A DNA stretch of 64,000 nucleotides from Pelodera strongyloides (taxonomy: Eukaryota; Nematoda; Chromadorea; Rhabditida; Rhabditidae). The stretch is taken from assembly GCA_036852015.1 (NCBI GenBank), contig JAANDG010000013.1, positions 62,001 through 126,000 of the forward strand. The letters run 5' to 3'. Each line of letters begins with the position of its first letter. The first letter of the stretch is position 1. Of the stretch, positions 1-19,100 are shown one piece after another. Made by a program: the position numbers and the translations under genes. Below the pieces are notes generated by a model that was not told the DNA's origin, made no database searches, and saw only the letters and a program-made list of their open reading frames with translations.

Positions 1-1179
1 GTGAATCCGTTCTAACCAACTTGGTACATTGGTAACACTAACAATGAGCTATGTCATAGCGCCTTTTGCATTATTAGTGATCCTATAAGTGTCGAAGGTC
101 ATTTTGTACGGCTCATTTGCCCATCGTAGGATTCACTCAAGATACTCCATTTCATTGCCTTAGTAACCAGTAATTAAATCATAAAAATAGTTTAGTTTAC
201 TTCATTACAGTTTTTTGTTTTGCTCAAAATTTCACAATATCATGCAGCAATGAGTGACTCAGCCCCTCAGCCGGCCTGCCCACTTTTGACAGGACCAAAA
301 TTTCGAAATTTGCTTTCTTACTCCACCATGTGCAGTGGGTGTTTCAGTCATTACTTTGGAATTGTCAGCATTTCTCGATTGAAGTAGAATGGTCTCGATG
401 ATATCTTTGGATATTTATAAGCACAGTGCTCATTCTATCTGCACCACACTTGAATAGCTCTGCTCTTCAGTTCCCTCTCGGATTGCTTCTTTCACAAGTT
501 CACTCCAATTTTCACAAGACTGGATTATTATTTTTTCAAATGTTTACTTATCTTTAAGATCTTTTTTATTTTGATTCCTTTACAATATGTCACACTAATG
601 GGAGGGAGTATATGTTTTCTAATACTAAAATTTTCTAATTTTTTATACTACTAGTTTTAGTGTTATCCCCTTTTCCTTTTCTTGGCATAGGCTGAGAGTT
701 TAAAACCCTAGGCTACAGTATGATTGTGCGTCATGGTACAGAATTATAAAACAGTAATTATAAAATTCTTGAGCACTCTGTATGATTTTTAAGACATTGC
801 ATTTTAATTTTACTTACATGATATATACTTAGAATAATTGATGATCTAGCATAATGTATAATTAGCCGTGTATAATTAGTGTGCCCCTTCTCTCTCAATC
901 GGTTACCATGGCGGAAGCATTATGACTGTGGGACTGAGAAAAATCTCTTCTTGAGCATTATCCCACAGTAGTATCCTGTGTATTTGTATGTGTGTGTAAA
1001 TTATTTTTCCCACTGCTTGGCTTACTTTATGCAAATTCGTAGGTGTAAAGTGTATGTCAACGTTACGGGTTACGCATACTGTATGCAAATTCGTAAGTGT
1101 AAAGTACATTACGGTATTCACAATTTTCTATTGTTGAAGTCGACTAGTTTCACTAATTGTAAGTGCAATCTTTTAGAAA
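1..1179. other. Gene-free left flank
   Basis: AT-rich sequence upstream of the p62 start. I see no exon with coding character on either strand. The only structure noted is a pair of near-identical direct repeats at 1029-1107. A promoter may lie here but no core motif stands out. Confidence 0.5.
1029..1107 (+). repeat. Direct repeat containing ATGCAAAT octamers
   Basis: Two copies of TATGCAAATTCGTARGTGTA, continuing into AAGT, begin near 1028 and 1082, about 54 bp apart, roughly 100-150 bp upstream of the p62 start codon. Each carries the octamer ATGCAAAT that recurs across the window. Confidence 0.7.
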
Positions 1180-5668
<4,489 letters not shown>

Positions 5669-5972
5669 ACAGTAATATTTCGTAGCTGCAACTCACTGTG
5701 TTGTAACTGATTACAGCACTAAATTACAATACACAGTTTCTGCCTGCGAAAATGTACTTTGTTGAATGTGTATATAGCCACTATCTTAGTTACGCTTTCG
5801 TCTATTGCTTCTGTCTGCTTCACTTTTAGAAATTTGCTGTTTCCTTATTATGCGAAACATAGCTTTTTGTGTTATAAGAAGGTCAAACTGATTCTTCTAT
5901 AGCACAGGGTTTTCTGTTCTATTTAGCTTCGTCAAAACAAAAAAAGGCAAAAAAAAAAACTCGTTTTACTGT

Positions 5973-5978
5973 AATAAA
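5973..5978 (+). promoter_or_regulatory. Candidate polyadenylation signal of p62
   Basis: AATAAA about 305 bp after the p62 stop, followed by T/G-rich sequence. A second AATAAA lies at 6084-6089. Either could be used. Confidence 0.5.
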
Positions 5979-6581
5979 CCTTGTACATAGTAATAGAAAA
6001 TGCTTTGTAGTTTGCAACTTTGTTCCATTCCAACACAACTAATCAACGTTTTGACTTATTTCATTTAATCTTCCATTTTGTAAAATAAACAATTATTTGT
6101 TGTGGTGTGTTGATATGTGGTGTTACAACATGGAGATGACGAGACAAATTCATTAAAATTGTTTTAATACCAAAGGCAAGAAACAGTAATTATATTGGCA
6201 AGAACTAGTGATGTGTACCGTGGAGGGATAGATAAATGTTAGCGAAAAGTGCGGCGGCCCTAAGAAAGTTGCGCCAGGGCGCGATTATGGGGTGAGTGTG
6301 AATTGTCTACTCGCGCACTTATGGCGCAATTCTGGCACACAAGAGATCTTACAAAGTATGGATTAATAAAAGAGTTATGAAAAGAAACGCAGACACGATA
6401 AATGATAAGCTCGATGGATTGATATGCTACAAAGGCGTGAAATACACTCAAAATAAGCCCAACAGGTAAAGCAGAGAAACAATGAAGCTCAGGTTGCATT
6501 GAAGAGGAAACCATGGGCTAAAAGTAGAATTTTAGATTGGACTGCCAGCATTCAAAGTATAAAATATCAATCTAACAATCT

Positions 6582-6756
6582 AGCGAAATACCGGCCGGTT
6601 TTTGAAACGCATCGTGGACAACTGCATTCTTATGTATTTATGCGAAGTGGGGTCTAATTGTGGTCTATGTTTTATGCTAAATTATGCTCATTTGCATATG
6701 ACGATATGACGCATAAGAATGTTGGTGTACTCGATGCGTTTCAAAAACCGGCAGGT
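6582..6756. repeat. Family A MITE (AGCGAAATACCGGCCGG)
   Basis: Left end AGCGAAATACCGGCCGGTTT, then TTGAAACGCATCG; right end CGATGCGTTTCAAAAACCGG, diverged in the last bases. An octamer (ATTTGCAT) lies at 6690-6697. Confidence 0.85.
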
Positions 6757-7255
6757 AGTCCTGTACTGTAGTCTATTCAGTCCGTTTACGAACTATTATG
6801 AAGAAGCGAGAGATCGTTACATATTGTATGTGAGGGTGCAATTATGCGCCCGCATAATTAGCAGTAATTGCTAAGAAGCAAAAATTTAAGTGACAGTAAA
6901 TGTTTTGGCACATTACAGTATACGCTGTGTTATGAAACTTCGTAAAGTGAGCTATGAAACAACAAAGGCGGTAACAGGAAACACTACGGTAACTAGAATA
7001 TTATTAATTTAAAGAGATGCAAGGCGTTGTAAAAATCAACTTATTCAAGGCGATAGGAACTATTCTGGAAATTTCCAGCAACAAAATAATCATGGACATG
7101 TAATAGCCTAATGGCCTAACTGGGGCCAATCGTAAATTAAACAGAACAATAAATATAAAGACAACAGAATATATAGGTCTTTGTCTTAACAGGCTCGGCA
7201 AGCTTTCGACTAGTGAAATGATGGTGCTACTATGGATATATAGATGCCTGCAATG

Positions 7256-10200
7256 CTACAACATCTGTAGCTGCGAGGTATGAGCATGACTCAATCCCTC
7301 CACGTTACTCGCCGAAGAGTTACGCTTGGAGTCGATCTCGATAAGGAAGGTCTCCATGGGTTCCTAGAAATAGTAAAATGTTATGGCACGCGGTTTTGGT
7401 GCTTATGTTGTTTAATACGCGCAAAGGTACAAACTGCAACATACTGAAAGTCTGAATAAAACGTTAATTATATGCCAAACTACAAACTACAAAAATATGG
7501 ATAAAAATACTATGGAAGATTAATGCTCAAGTATACAACTCACCTTCACTCCCTTCACCTTAATCTTTCCCCGGCTTTGCAATCGAAAACCGCCCTTTTT
7601 CAGAACATTTCCCATCTCGGGCGTCACCTGAATGCGGCATACATCTAATTCTGTGCGACAAGGCCACATGTGCGCCAGCGGTGCGCCAAAGGTGTTCACA
7701 GTAGGACTGTTAGGGTGCGACGCCGGCTCAACCTAGCCGGATCCGTCGAAGTTTCGCGTTGTAACAATATGGGGGTATGCCCATAGTCAACGTTTATAGA
7801 GCCAGAACTAATTCGTACGCTGTTTGCCATTGCTATCTCGCCAATTTACTACCAATACTGTTCTACAGAGTTAGAGGACTTCGTAAGCGGTACAACACCC
7901 GGTTTTGGAACGGCTCTTGGATAACGGCATTTCCCATTTCGTATATGCACTTGACATGCAATAGACGAGAAACCAGTTGTTCAACAAATGTTTCTAAAAG
8001 AGGATGTTCTAACGCTTTTTATTGGGTGCATACATGAATCTTCCTCGGCTCGCCGTGACTGTCCATCCGACTCGACAGGTTTACTGTATTCCCCCAAATG
8101 TCGTACTGTGGTTTTTGAGCACCAATTACGCCGGCCACGAGACTACCAGTGGACATACCTGAAGAAAAAACAGCTGCAGAAAAATATTTAGAGCGTTATA
8201 TTTAAGTACTGTCACGCAGATGCACCTATATTCGGGGTGCCACACTTGTATATCACTCCCTGATTAAAATCCTCGTCTGCTATCAGTTGTTCGGAAAAAA
8301 AGTGTTCAAAAAGTGGGCAATAATATTGAATCGAAGTACCAATTCTGAGTTCAAAGTTCTGGAACGAGTCCCTGTTGAGCACTTCGAGTATTTGATGCAT
8401 TGCCAGCGCGAATTCGATCATCACCGTAGCGTTTCGATAAGCCTGATATTTAAGTGCCATAAGATATATTTAAAGTGTTATATTTACCAAATGTGACAAA
8501 AATCTGAAATAAGCGAATGAGCACATAAAGGTAATGTCCACGAATGCCCTCGCGGAGAAAAAAACCCGTCTGCCCTACGTTCTCAGGCGCGCAGCGCGCA
8601 AATGCGTAACCGCGTCCGCGGAAAAGAGATCATGGGAAAGGGGGAGACGCAGAAAAGAGGTTTCTCTGTATCTCGAAGTTTTCAATGCGAATTTGCAATC
8701 TTTTCCCGCGGACGCGGCTACGCATTTGCGCGCAGCGCGCCTGAGGACCAGAGCTAGCAGGGGCTCGAAACAAGATCCGTATTTTACACGGAATTACTTC
8801 CTATAATTTATTATTATATTCTCAAATTTATTCCATTATTTAAATCCCATTATCCCATTATTGCTCAGGGCGCATTCGAGATGGACATTTTCCGGAAAAG
8901 AAAAGAAAAAAGTGGTTCGAGATGGACACCGAGAAAAAAAATAATACATGCAAAATAATTGTCGAAAATGCAAATGTACCGTAATTGAAACTAAAATCAA
9001 TCGATCATTTGCATGTGTATGCATGGCAATTGCATTATTTTCTGGTGAAATCCATATCGAACCAAAAGTTTTCTTTTTCTTTTCCGGAAATGTCCACCTC
9101 AAATACGCCCTCAGTTCGCCTTACGCTTGCACTAAAAATTGCATACTTCTACTATATTCCGGTGCCTGTTTTATGTGTTGAAAACGGGCACTTCTTCGAA
9201 AACCCATTTCCGCATCCGCAAGCGAACGTCTTGCCAAACTTTCAAAAAATCATATTCACCGTATTTTCCAGTCTTTTCTTATGGTAGTCGGAGCTCTCCG
9301 AGCAACAGTGCTGTAATAAATGAACAGATTAAAACCTTCCACTTATACATGAAAATTTAGGAAATCTTTCTTTTTCGTTCATCCGTCTCCTTTACTATAC
9401 ATACTATATTAATTTAAATATTATTTTAATATAAAATTATGTATATGGTTCGCAAATAGTATTACCCCGTCGTCGTGCTCGATCTCGTTGAGTCCGGCAG
9501 CTGCCATATAAGTACTTCCGACAGTCTTGATTTTCTCCACACTACTGAACTTGGGCTTCGATAAAAGCTAAAGAACAAGTATTTTTAGGTAAGTACTGTT
9601 ACGTGTTACGTGTCCGTTTAGGTAATAATGTAAGTTTTGTGCTGTAGGAAAAGACAATTACAGCGGTATATTTATTATGTCCAACTTCGAACAGTGGGTG
9701 TCTATCGATATCGTGGATGTAACTATACGAGTTGTGAGTGTAGTTTGCGTTTTTTTTTTTGCGTTTTGGAGTTTTTGGTGTAGTGGAATGCGGTTTTCAC
9801 GGAAATTTGTTCTCCTCTTTACAAGAAATGATAAAAGTGCAAATACGAAGAGAGCACCGGTCTTTGGAAACCCGAAATCGCAAACCTTGTCAAATTCACA
9901 GACAATTTCGTTCAAGAGTCGTAGACATTCGAGTTTCCGGCTCGTGTCCCACTGGATCCAGAAGTCCTGAAGGGAACAGCTATGTATATAACAAACATAA
10001 AACATAAATAGTAGTTAAAAAATAAATAAAATAAACTGTACCTGGAAATTGGGTATCGATGCAAACATTACGCAGACGTTTTCGTGCATTCGAGCGTATA
10101 GTTCCTAAACGGTATAACATAACAAAAATGCACACAATTGGTTCTTTTAGCTATCGATATGACTAAAAAGGAATATTTAGCGAGCTGTCACTGCGCGCTC

Positions 10201-13200
10201 TACTTGCGTTCGGTTACTCAGGTCAGCGTGAAACTTTTCGTGCAAGCGGCGTGGTATCGGCCGGCAAGTCGCACGCCACTACGTTGCCAAATGCACTTTG
10301 CACGCCATTTTCACGCCGCTTACACGCCAAGTTTTGTCAGTGGTCAGATACAAATTCGGAATATCTTTTTATGTAATCATAAGCATCTAAAGTGATATGA
10401 TGGTACGTGATCTTTCAAATCCGGTGCTTTTCGGTGCTCCGGTGCTGTGCCGTCCGGTGCATTACCCGCACAAAATGGAACTCTAGTCAATCATGAATTC
10501 TCACGTCTGTATTCCTATTCGGGTCGAGGAATTTAGCTGCCACACTGCTTGGCAAAATGTTCTCGATCAGAAGTTTATTGATATCTTGCATTGACTCCAC
10601 GTCCTTTTCCTCATTTTCAAAGGAAACGTTGCAAGCTGATTCGGCTTTTCTCTCGTAGTTCGTCTGAAAAGAGGCAGAAGCGAATTGAACAAAACTCGAT
10701 AGTTTTGCAATTTCCCTCTATAATGTCTGATTTTCCTTCTGGTCAAAACTGAAAACTGTGTACTGTGTTTGTGTGCGTGCGTGCGTGTATATGTATGTGT
10801 GTGTGTGTGAGCGTGTGTGAGCGTGCGTGAGAGTGTGAGTGTGTGTGTGTGTGCGTGGGTGTGTGTGTGTGTGTCCATGTGTGTGCGTGTGTATGTGAAT
10901 GCGCGTGTGCGTGCGTGTGCGTATTTCTAATGAATCCTGAAATCGAACAAATCTTCCTTATAAAGAATAAACTCACAATCCAGTCCACAAATATAAGCAG
11001 CAGAAGTGCCGCGGCTAGGTTGAAACAGGTTAGCGTGAGTTGGTAACTAAATGACACTTTTGGCAGTAGATAATTATATTTTTGAAATGATAACAATTAG
11101 ACTCTTGCAGTCACATCTCATTATATAATAAGAAAAAAGTGTCTCCGATGCGTGTTAAGCTTCACTTTACGAAGTTTACTCACTTTTGAGCACATTAGTG
11201 CCACAGCATTTTCGAGTATAACGGGAGTGTCGGAGCTAGGTCTCGAGCAATATCGGAAAACTTTGCTATAAAATGAGCAAAAAAATTGTGCATACCTAAG
11301 GAACGGGCTGCTCACAGTCGCATTATATACTGGCTTCATAGATAGAAGTATTTCATAGAGAACAAAGTCCAACACGAAGAGACAGCAACGGTACGAATAG
11401 GGGACTCGGTAGAGGACGAAAATACTCGCCATATGTGATACACAAGCTGAAAACAACTGTGGTAATTATAAGTAAGTCAAGCTAAAAGAATAAATTACAT
11501 TCTGGGTTTGTCTTTGGTCGACGCACTTAATTACTTTTAGTAATATTGAGACTAAACAGTTGCAGAGCGCAGAGCTCCTTTTCGTGCTCCCCGTTATGAT
11601 TGCAACGGCATAGCTAAAGTTTTGAAGCATCTCGGGGGCCACTCTGTTAGGAATAGTCAGCGTTACCCGGCTACCATCTTTACACTTGGGGGGGGGGGCA
11701 AGAGGAGGAGCCTAATCGTAAGTTTAGCCGCAGGGTGCATCGCATACTTTCCCGCACGGTGCGCTGTAGACTTTGGGGGGTTATCGTCCTTGATGGGAAT
11801 CCTTCCCGTAAGCAGAAAAGAAAAACTAACCTGGTAGCCAAACTAGTGACGAGAATGCAGCGAAATCACCGGTAGGACGACTGGACAAAACCAACTAAAA
11901 GACGAAGGTTAATTATTGCATAAATCAACGTAATATCAAAAGGAAAGAGCCAGGACAACGCGAAATGTATGAAATTCCAGTTATCGCATCTGAAGCGCAT
12001 CTGCGGCACACCTATCGCACACGCGCATGCGCACACCATACAAGTCCATTGCCGGTACGACAACTGTGATTGCCCAACTTTTGCCTCAATATAATTATAA
12101 TAATAATTTATTACGCACAAAGACCATCAAAGAAAGCAATGTAACGTGCAGTTTGTGTTATAAAATACATATAATTTACCCGGGTGGACTCAGTATTCAG
12201 TTAACCTATTTGAATACTACTTATTACATTTACTTTATCATTTGTACTATGAACCATAAAAGAAAATTATTTATAATTTATATAAATAAGAGAAAACCAC
12301 CTCAAGGGTATGAACCAAGTAGACTACATGAGGTCCCGTGGAGACGAGCTACACAACAGCGAAAGAAAGAAACTAATTCAACTCAAGTCGCATAGTGCCT
12401 GTCTTGCGCGAAATGTGTGCAATTCCAGTTGGCGCACCGGCTGCGCACATATTCTTCCGTTCACGTTATTAATATTAAGAATATAAAGTTACTCGCATGC
12501 GGTCCAATGGTGATTAAGCTTGACACGACAAAAGATATAGTAGTAAGGAGTGGTTGGGCTGATGGGCACAGCCTATCCAAAACAGCAATCACAGCCATCA
12601 AAAGTGTACACACGAAGAGTATCAGTCCAGTCATTATTTGCGTGTCCTGACTAAATTGGAAACATTATTGAATTTCTGAGAAAAGCACAAATCTCTGAAA
12701 ATTGCTTAGCTATCATATGGCGATACTCAAATGTATTCATGTTGGAAACATGGAGGGGGAGGTTTTATTAGAAGTAGTTTGTGAAATGTATGATGGGCAG
12801 CTACAATACTACTATATGCAAATGTGCTTCATTCATGCCGAAAATTCCCAGAATGGACAGTTGCATGTAATTCAGGTCTCCAACTACTCCAACGTATGTT
12901 CCATTGTTCCATAAACTGCGTGCACCATCGCTTTAATGTCTCCAGGATATGAAAAAACATATGGCCGGATAAGAAGTCGACGAGATCATCACACAATTTC
13001 ATTAAATACATACGCGCAATATTGCCCACAAATTAGCATATTGGCCACGGCCGCAGGCATAGACACGAATAAGAATAGGAGTGAGTCCGAGAAGTTGCAC
13101 AACGTCGTCTTGTTGCTGAATTAAAGATAAATGTATAATATGTTTGCAATCGTGCGTTATCATCTTGCTGCTATAAGTAGCCTTTCTCTCGCGAGTGTGC

Positions 13201-16075
13201 ACGGCTCCCCATGGTCTCATAACGATCGTAACAATTGAATATTTGCGTGTTTTCACTAATTACAACAAAGAAAATAAAGAAAATATCAACTTGCCTGAAA
13301 GGCCATAATAAATACGGAGCCGCTGAAATTCGCGGATGCTTGCAATTGAACATGTTGGCAACACTGCAACGTTAAAATGTTAAAAAGAAAGCTTTTAAGA
13401 GATGACACTCATCCAACTAGTAGAAGAGGCCGCTTATAGGCTCTTCTCTAAATTGCGGGAACTGGTGCGTTGCGGTCTCATGTCGCGGTCGGTTACTGTA
13501 TAATTCAAATTGTACTTTCTAATTTTTTGCTTATTTTTGTGGTTGTTGCTCTCTGAACATTATTCTGTTGCTGTTATCTCTGCCGTTATTCATATTCTGC
13601 TAGTATTTACCGTTGTTGTTACGTTCCCTGTTGTTTTCTGTGTTGTAGTTGATTGCTGAACCGTTGTGTCCAATACTTGTGTCTACAAGTTCCGTCGTGT
13701 TAATCACCCGAAACGGTTCTGTTATTAACTATTGTATTTTTTATTGTTTTGACCTCTTGGGAGTCTTTGAACAAGCGACGAGATTGAAAACATCTGTCCT
13801 TGTTCGATTGATTCGCCGCATATTGGAGGTCCTATATCTTGCTCATCACCCGTGTTACTCGTGTATATCTCCTTTTTGATCTCTAGGGTATTATTCTCTA
13901 CCCACTTTGTTGGCTAAGTGACTACACTTGCCCAGAGTCGAATAATTACGCCGATTATAACGAGATCTCTTGGTTTAAATTGAAAATTTGCCCACTGGAC
14001 CTTTGAAACCAATTTATTGATTGCTTTGTGGAATTGTAAAAAGATAAACCCGTTGAATATCCGAGTCATGTCTACATTTATTGATCAATTGTTGAAATCA
14101 CCAATTTTTACCGGTACCGATTCGCTTGCCGCCCGTGACAAACTATACATAATTAAATCGTAGAAAAATACGGCGCACGGCCGAAATTTAAGTGATTGAA
14201 TAATTTACAATTACATAATGCTGCATTTATTTTGTTCCAGAAGAATGAGGAAAACGCTACATTCAGAACATCGTTTCAGTACCTTGCATTTTCCAACTAC
14301 CCGTAAATTTGCTTACTTGTTGAGTGAAAAGTTTGTCAGATTGTTCTCAATCAGTGTCATACTTTGCACAGTATTGGCCAGATGGTGCGGTCTTCGTGGA
14401 GGTTCTTCCTTGAAATAATAAAAAATGAATATTTGTTTTCTAAATTCATCTTGTGATGTTATTATTGTACTTTTATTGTATTCTTTTTCATACCTTATTT
14501 AAACCCAATTTCCGCCATTTATCCAACGGAAACCTTTTGATTGCGACAACAAGAGTACCCCTTATGACCGAAAAACATTGTAGATTTATGGGTAATACAT
14601 TTCCGTAGCCTGCTGCAATTCCGTTTTTTAAGGACCTGACCTCATTGAGGTCCTATTTCTACAGTATTCTCCTCAAAAAAGTCTCACCACGCAAATATTT
14701 GGATCGTGACCAGAGCTTTTCTTCCGTGACAAATTCGCAAATGGTGTCTCAGCACCCCAGAATTCGACCATTTTTGAGACCTGCAAACGAGATCAAGTTA
14801 AAGGGATATGACACGTGGTTTGTGAAACGTATGCTGAACAACTGCATTCCCATGAATTATATGTACGTTGTACCCTTCCGGGCACAGAACATTTGCATGA
14901 GAATGGAACTGTTCAATATTCATTTCACAAACCACGTACAATATTATTTTAAAAGTGTCTAGGTAGGGGAGCTCATAGGACATCAAGAGAATTATAGATC
15001 GCTCCCCCCACAAATGGTAAAAAATAATACCCCAACAAACCATGGGAGGCGACACCGCGACACTGCAAAACGTAGTGAGACCCGACACCACAGAAAAACC
15101 GTCAGTTGCCGGTCACCAAATGGTTTCCGCCGAAAAAAAAGTGACGGGACACCGACCGTTTGAAACTCACTTAGAGACTAGGTGGCGACCAGTTGGCGAC
15201 TGTTTTCGAGAAAATTGGTCGCCAAGTGCTAATCAAATGGTTTGTTCCACGGAAAACCAGGAACCGTCGCCAAATGGTTTCCCCCATTTAATATGTAAAG
15301 GTGATCCCAAGTCGTGCCATGCCAATTAGGTAATACAAGAAAGCATAGTGTGATCATATATACTATAGAGACATAGGCAGGTTTTGTTAAGAATCTTGTG
15401 CTACAATATCTGAATTAGACCGAAGTTATAGTTTATAGTTTAGAAAGTCTGGAAATTAGAACCAACAAGATTTCACAACAGTGTAGTGCATAGCACATGC
15501 AATCATGCAAACGATCACTACACTAAACGTCGGTACTGCGTCGAGTAACAAACCTTGCCAAACTTTGGCGTGCTCAGTTTTATCTGCAGAAGATAATAAA
15601 AAATAATAATAGAAAGAAAAGGCGGTTAGAAACATAACATAAAAAAATAAGGAAAAGAAACTACTAAAACACCTTGGAAAACTCTTTTCAACCGTGACCG
15701 TCTTGCATGTTTCTGCATTTTTAAACTACATATACTGGGGTCTAAAAAACGTATGTTGGACACACAGAGGCACTTCAAAGTATTATACGCAAATTTTGCT
15801 CCATTCTGTGCTGCATTGCACAAAACGGCACACATTTGCATATAATACATGATCAGCCAGTGTCCATCAAAATACTTTCAAACCCACGTGCAATACCGCT
15901 CTAACTGACATACCTTATTCTTCATGCTCAAGCGTCCCGTGTGGGTGCCGTTTGTGCTCAGTGTATTGCTGTCGCCGTCAACCATATCGATTGCACGACG
16001 CATAAAAAAGGAGATCAATTAGTTTTTAATTGTAGGCTTACCCAGTCAGGCCCTTCAAAACTCAAGTCGCTGAAG

Positions 16076-16140
<65 letters not shown>

Positions 16141-19100
16141 AGAGAGGGAGAGAGAGAGAGAAAGAGTGAGAGAGGTAGCGAGAGAGAGAAAGAGTGAGAG
16201 AGGTAGCGAGGAATAGAGCGATTAAAAAAAAAACCTAACATTGTAATCTTTCCGTTGCAACAAACGCATGCAATTCAGCATGACTTTCACTGTTCCGACC
16301 CTTTAAAAATGTAAGTGCAAAGCAATGCATATTTTTTCATGCGGGGTACGTCTCTAATATCATCATCGTCTCTCACGGCGTTGCGCTCTTTTAATGAGTA
16401 TAATAAATATTCAATATATGTTAATCTTACTTATTACGGTAAATACTGGCAGTTCGTTCGATCACCGTAGTTTTATCGGGGAGAATGTGATACGTCGGCT
16501 GGCCATGCGCAAGAATGTGAGGATCATCAGAGCTGAAATAACCATATTTCTCCTTGAACTACGGTAGGATACTAAACACGAAATAGTAAGTATGCGCTTA
16601 CCATTAGACGGCCTGGGGTTTCAGTCTTGAAATTACGTGGATGCCTGCGTTCTGCAGTTTCAAGAAGAAAAATAAAGGAAGCTAATGTTGGAGTGAAGTA
16701 AAAACAGACTTCGCTTCGACAATACAATAATCGCCCAGCAACATGTCCTTTGTGGTTTTCGTGATGTGAACCGCCCTAAAACATTCGGGTATGTCTGTAA
16801 TTTTTTTATGTGGCCGTTCGCAATGTTTCCCCGAGAATTTATTGGCAGAGGAACGCATCATCACATGTTTAAGCGTATAGGCAAAAAGCTGATGATATAA
16901 TATGACACAACCATAAAACCCATTAGTTTGCATCAACTTTTCTAGCGTAGCTGGGCATCGCACATCAGCCAATTTTGTTCTAGCTGCGCATGGGGGAACT
17001 GGAGCTTCAAATAAAGATGGCAAACGAGTGGCGCATTCCTCGGTGGGGGGGGGGGGGGATTTGCCACGTCTGCGCATAATATTTTTTCTTGCGCGGCGAC
17101 TGTGCGAACCTTTCGCTGTACACCATCAATAAGAATTTGCCGATGTATGATAACCACATGCAAATAATGTGCATATATTATAAACTACTAACCCGGGTAC
17201 TCCAGCACTCTCCATATGGTTCGCCAGTGTCACATCGTCGCTCCACACGTCGAACTGCCATTTTCTAAAGTTTATTAAAAAATTATCAAAGTGTTTTCTT
17301 TTATTTACCCTATCATGTGAAATGGTATTGATATTGTCACTCAATTGAGGAAGCGGCAATGGAGGAGCGCTGAAGAAAGTGACGACATATTGAAGCAGCG
17401 CGCGTGTTCCCGTAGAAACGGATTCGAAGAAAGCTTTTTGTGTGCGTGCGGCGTGGAACCGACAGGGACAAGTGCAAGCCAACCCTGATCCGCATGCATT
17501 TTGCGCGCCACCAATTTGCCAAATGCACGCCATTATAGCGCCACGTTCTGTGACCATATTCACCTGAGTCCAAGTATTCCACAAAGCACCGATCCGGTGT
17601 GGACACCGATTCTCATGTTTACATCGACTCCGGTTGCGTTGCGGATTTGTCTGAAACATGTTTTGAAACTATACTACACGTGGTTTTAAAGGGACTGTCA
17701 AGCCGGTTTTGCATGTTGGGCTCAGAAAAAAGCTTGCCTTTTGAAGGTAAGGAAAGTGAAAATAAAAATAAACAAAAACTTTCATATAAGAAGAAAAACG
17801 ATTTCAAACCCCTCCAAAAAACTCCTTCAGTATGGGATTCGAGTCGTGTGGACAAAATCAGAACTATTCTCTGCCGCAGGACCGTTTGCTGTTAGACAGC
17901 AAAGAAAAAGAGGAGGGCGCGAGAGAAATTTGTTTAAGTCAGCAAAGAAAAAGAGGAGAGCGCGAGAGAAATTGTGTAAACTACGGTAGCTGTGACAGCG
18001 TGTTATATAATATCTGTGAATCAGGCTTGACATGCCCTTTAAAGCATGTGATGGACAACCTTTTAATTTTTTTTTCAAAGTTTTAAGCCGAAAGCGAAAG
18101 GGCACAAATGGAACCAATTCAGTATCCGATAAATTATGAGAATATTCAACTCACCTGATTGTTTTAATCATTTCCAAGCCCATGACCACACACATATCCG
18201 CATGGTTTGGCCGATTCACAGGCATCCCTGATACACAGTAATAGCAGTCGCCGAGGAATTTGATGCGCATACATTGAAGCTTCTGAAATTATTGTGCAAT
18301 TAAATAAGTGAGGTGAATCAGGTTGTGTGCTTATAAATAGCTAATGGTAAGTTGCTTAACCAATAATTAGCCGATGATAGATGCTCATAAAAAGTAATAA
18401 ACCTTCAAACCCGTATGTTTGACGTGGTCTAGAGAAAGAAAGACAGAGGGAGTGAGGGAGAGAGGGAGAGATAGGGAGAGACAGGTAAAAAAAGAAAAAG
18501 AAAAAAGAAAAAGAACCCGACCTGTGCATCTCTGTCAAACTTGCTGTACAGTTCGTTGAGGGTGCGTACCAAGTCCTTTGCACTAAGTTGTGCCGCCAAC
18601 ACTGTGAAGTTGACGATGTCGGCGAATAAAATGCTGCAATCATTTAGCTTTTGTATAAACTCATTGCAAATCGCTGCCTTTTGTACTTTTGTCCGATGAT
18701 ATTATTTTGGTGTAGTTACATCTTAGCGGTTTGTTAGTCAACTAACTATTGACCCACAAAAGCGCTCAGTTGCCTGCAATTGGCTATTCAATAATTATTA
18801 ATTATTGTAAAAAACTAATTATCAACAAATTCCAACCTCACATTATCGTGCACTTGAACGTGTAGTTCGTGAAACAATTTGTGGCTTTTGTGCCCGGCTT
18901 CCGACGATGTTTTGAACTGAAATTGAACTGGCTATTAATTAGCTATTAATTCGCGGGGACATTTCAAGTTGGTGACTTTTTCGGTTGCCAACAGCGAGTC
19001 CACCAGCGCACGCCATTGATGCGCGAGAATGTGTTCACTTGCTGTGAACCCGCGCGGCATGTGGGCCATAAGCGCGCCAAATGGAATTATGCACTCCCAG

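Larger units (their letters stand above)
5669..7255. other. Convergent intergenic region p62 / adenylyl cyclase
   Basis: Holds the 3' untranslated regions of two convergent genes and one family A MITE (6582-6756). No further exon seen. Confidence 0.55.

Noticed and set aside
10567..11096. His/Thr-rich open frame on - strand
   Set aside because: Produced by the GT microsatellite; the genuine cyclase exons nearby (11056-10977, 10663-10505) read in other frames or only partly coincide.
13960..14080. Possible cyclase exon reading HDSDIQR
   Set aside because: It starts in phase but meets a stop soon and has only a weak donor; skipping it keeps phase between 14317 and 13363.
17470..17510. Peptide [13 protein letters not shown] resembling the cyclase MRVGVHTG motif
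   Set aside because: The true exon with that motif is 17650-17564 ([14 protein letters not shown]), in phase on both sides; the other is coincidence.
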